Under the pieces are notes generated by a model, which saw nothing but the letters and a program-made list of their open reading frames with translations, was not told the origin of the DNA and did not search any database. Positions 62,508 through 64,000 of a stretch of 64,000 nucleotides of DNA are shown one piece after another; the stretch's first letter is position 1; each line of letters opens with the position of its first letter. Origin of the DNA: Parasedimentitalea marina (lineage in GTDB: Bacteria; Pseudomonadota; Alphaproteobacteria; Rhodobacterales; Rhodobacteraceae); NCBI RefSeq assembly GCF_004006175.1, contig NZ_CP033219.1, positions 186,001 to 250,000 of the forward strand, written 5' to 3'. Position numbers and translations under genes: made by a program.

Positions 62508-63121
62508 AACTTGATGTAATCAATCTGGACGGCAGCACTGCCGGCAACATCGAGCTGGATGCCGAACTGTTCGGTCTCGAAGCACGTGCGGACATCCTGC
62601 ACCGTGTGGTCCGCTGGCAGCGTAACAACGCACAGGCCGGTACCCACAAGGTAAAGACCCGTTCGGAAGTGAACTACTCGACCAAGAAGATCTATCGTCA
62701 GAAAGGGACCGGCGGCGCACGTCACGGTGCTCGCTCTGCTCCGATCTTCCGCGGTGGTGGTGTTTACAAAGGTCCGGTCGTCCGTTCGCACGGTCACGAG
62801 CTGACTAAAAAGTTCCGCAAGCTGGGTCTGCGCCACGCACTGTCTGCCAAGGCTGCTGCTGGTGAGCTGGTTGTAATCGAGAACGCCGACACCGAGGGCA
62901 AGACTGCCGCTCTGGCCAAACAGGTTGCAAACCTGGGCTGGAAACGCGCTCTGGTCATCGATGGCGCTTCGGTTAACGAAGGCTTCCTGAAGGCCGCCAA
63001 AAACATCGAAGGTCTGGATATCCTGCCGTCGATGGGCGCAAACGTCTATGATATCCTCAAGCGTGACACCCTGGTGATCACCAAAGCAGGTATCGAAGCA
63101 TTGGAGGCTCGCCTGAAATGA
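62504..63121 (+). CDS. rplD: 50S ribosomal protein L4
   Basis: 205 aa. The tunnel loop [34 protein letters not shown] is intact and the C-terminal globular part ends [16 protein letters not shown]. In E. coli L4 represses its own operon through the S10 leader; the leader seen here has different sequence but similar opportunity. It overlaps rplW by four bases. Confidence 0.98.
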   Translation: MKLDVINLDGSTAGNIELDAELFGLEARADILHRVVRWQRNNAQAGTHKVKTRSEVNYSTKKIYRQKGTGGARHGARSAPIFRGGGVYKGPVVRSHGHELTKKFRKLGLRHALSAKAAAGELVVIENADTEGKTAALAKQVANLGWKRALVIDGASVNEGFLKAAKNIEGLDILPSMGANVYDILKRDTLVITKAGIEALEARLK

Positions 63122-63414
63122 GCGCTAAAGCAGAACACTACGACGTAATCCGTAAGCCGATCATCACTGAAAAAGCCACCATGGCGTCCGAAAATGGCGC
63201 GGTTGTTTTTGAAGTTGCGATCGACAGCAACAAACCCACCATCAAAGCCGCTGTTGAGGCGCTGTTTGGTGTGAAGGTTAAGGCTGTGAACACAAGCATC
63301 ACTAAAGGTAAAGTGAAGCGGTTCCGCGGTGGCTTGGGCCGTCGCAAGGACGTCAAAAAGGCCTATGTGACCCTCGAAGAGGGTAACACAATCGACGTGT
63401 CCACCGGACTGTAA
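63118..63414 (+). CDS. rplW: 50S ribosomal protein L23
   Basis: 98 aa. [58 protein letters not shown] is the L23 pattern; the protein forms the tunnel-exit docking site for trigger factor and SRP. It is followed by a strong terminator instead of running directly into rplB. Confidence 0.98.
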   Translation: MSAKAEHYDVIRKPIITEKATMASENGAVVFEVAIDSNKPTIKAAVEALFGVKVKAVNTSITKGKVKRFRGGLGRRKDVKKAYVTLEEGNTIDVSTGL

Positions 63415-63433
63415 GATTGCTAGGATGAATTGA

Positions 63434-63466
63434 GAAAGGCCCTCGCTGCAAAGCGGGGGCCTTTTT
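63434..63466 (+). terminator. Rho-independent terminator after rplW
   Basis: AAAGGCCCTCGC / GCGGGGGCCTTT stem (one mismatch) with a 6-base loop and TTTTTCG, 20 bases after rplW. It splits the usual S10 operon here. Confidence 0.88.
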
Positions 63467-63564
63467 CGTTTGCGATGGAATTCGAAAAGATAGTTACTTG
63501 CTTCAAGCAATAAGGCTTGCCAGAGAATAATAATTTACAACTTTCAAATATTGGGAACTAGGCA

Positions 63565-63993
63565 TTGGAACGGCATATCCTGGATTTTGAACGTGCAATC
63601 GACGCAAGGGATCCCGATGCATTTGAGGCCGCGCTTCTGGCCTTGTCCTGGGGTTCTAAGTCGTCCGAAGCCTGTGCGCTTCTTATTCGTTCACTGCCGC
63701 TGAATTGGCACTTCAAGCATGAAGATGTGGCGTTTGCCATCCAGCGTTTCAGGTGTGCAGGGGCTGAGTCAGTTCTGGAAGCAAGGGCAATGGATTGTCC
63801 CGAATACCTTGACTGGGATGATAACTATGCTTTGGCACGAAAATGCACTTGGGCATTGGCGGATATCGGCTCGGCGGAGGCCCGGGTAGCGTTGGGGCGT
63901 CTTGCCAAATGTGAAACGGAGGAAATCAGTGAGTTTGCTCAAAAACGACTTGATAGCTGGGCTTCAGAATTGTCGAGAAAGGTTGGTTCATAG
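63565..63993 (+). CDS. Helical-repeat protein of unknown function, 142 aa
   Basis: No family recognised with confidence. The sequence is nearly all helical in pattern, with HEAT-like repeats (LDFERAIDARDPDAFEAALLALSW; EDVAFAIQRFRCAGAESVLEARAM; ARKCTWALADIGSAEARVALGRLA; EISEFAQKRLDSWASEL). HEAT-like small proteins sometimes act as immunity or scaffold proteins, but no partner toxin is visible in the window. The only plausible start is TTG at 63565, with a weak GGGA upstream. It has its own AT-rich upstream region. Confidence 0.65.
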   Translation: MERHILDFERAIDARDPDAFEAALLALSWGSKSSEACALLIRSLPLNWHFKHEDVAFAIQRFRCAGAESVLEARAMDCPEYLDWDDNYALARKCTWALADIGSAEARVALGRLAKCETEEISEFAQKRLDSWASELSRKVGS

Positions 63994-64000
63994 AGCAGCA

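Noticed and set aside
1..64000. CRISPR arrays, insertion sequences, prophage, toxin-antitoxin or secretion-system clusters
   Set aside because: Read across the window for regular repeats, transposase, integrase or cas/phage motifs; nothing supports any of these.

Overview
The window is a gene-dense stretch (about 80 genes) of an alphaproteobacterial chromosome, most likely a marine Rhodobacterales / Roseobacter-group organism. The evidence is an F0 operon atpI-atpB-atpE-b'-b that stands apart from any F1 genes, a chvI-chvG-hprK-rapZ-EIIA-HPr module, the order folK-rpoZ-rsh-DUF2062-pdxJ-acpS-lepB-rnc-era-DUF1491-recO, an ethylmalonyl-CoA-pathway type acyl-CoA dehydrogenase, and a DUF6473 protein of the kind known mainly from roseobacters. 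Base composition is moderately GC-rich, with a few AT-richer islands. I see no rRNA, tRNA, CRISPR array, insertion sequence or prophage.

Layout. 1-2.2 kb: two EamA permeases around an ArsR regulator. 2.4-5.1 kb: F0 ATP synthase operon. 5.4-13.9 kb: an orphan secreted protein, a GntR/FCD regulator divergent from a PLP aminotransferase, a lipoprotein, SMC, a YbjN protein and a lytic transglycosylase. 13.9-19.7 kb: cobD-cobC, a degenerate receiver protein, a glutathionyl-hydroquinone reductase, an L,D-transpeptidase and a MalY/PatB enzyme. 19.8-22.7 kb: three overlapping peptide deformylase genes, then fmt and two small membrane proteins. 22.8-27.5 kb: TRIC channel, rnhA, methyltransferase, LysE exporter, ispH, cytochrome c and a NYN protein. 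27.7-37 kb: the conserved folK to recO housekeeping run. 37-43.5 kb: META and SGNH lipoproteins, mcd, TauE/SafE and CDF transporters, pckA. 43.9-49.2 kb: the ChvI/ChvG two-component system with HprK, RapZ and PTS proteins, then an acyltransferase. 49.4-55.7 kb: 3-hydroxybutyryl-CoA dehydrogenase, DUF6473, etfBA, cobalamin adenosyltransferase, a short-chain dehydrogenase and an SH3 protein. 55.9-64 kb: parC, a lipoprotein, tuf, a secreted orphan, the start of the S10 ribosomal operon (rpsJ-rplC-rplD-rplW), a terminator and another orphan.

How the parts connect. The acyl-CoA dehydrogenase (Mcd), ETF, 3-hydroxybutyryl-CoA dehydrogenase, cobalamin synthesis genes and cobalamin adenosyltransferase all fit acetyl-CoA / C4 assimilation through the B12-dependent ethylmalonyl-CoA pathway. 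PckA and the HPr/HprK/ChvIG module would tie carbon status to gluconeogenesis and envelope stress. The deformylase-fmt block handles N-formyl-methionine, and rpoZ next to rsh pairs a ppGpp-binding RNA polymerase subunit with the ppGpp enzyme.

The least expected signals are a third deformylase that has lost its catalytic Glu and metal-binding Cys; a duplicated GGTCA-N7-TGAC(C/A) operator between gntR and the aminotransferase; two back-to-back perfect hairpins between pdxJ and acpS; an S10-operon leader with competing stems and a hairpin over the Shine-Dalgarno; and three phased TTAGCGC repeats between pckA and chvI. Motif positions were read by eye; no database search or folding program was run.
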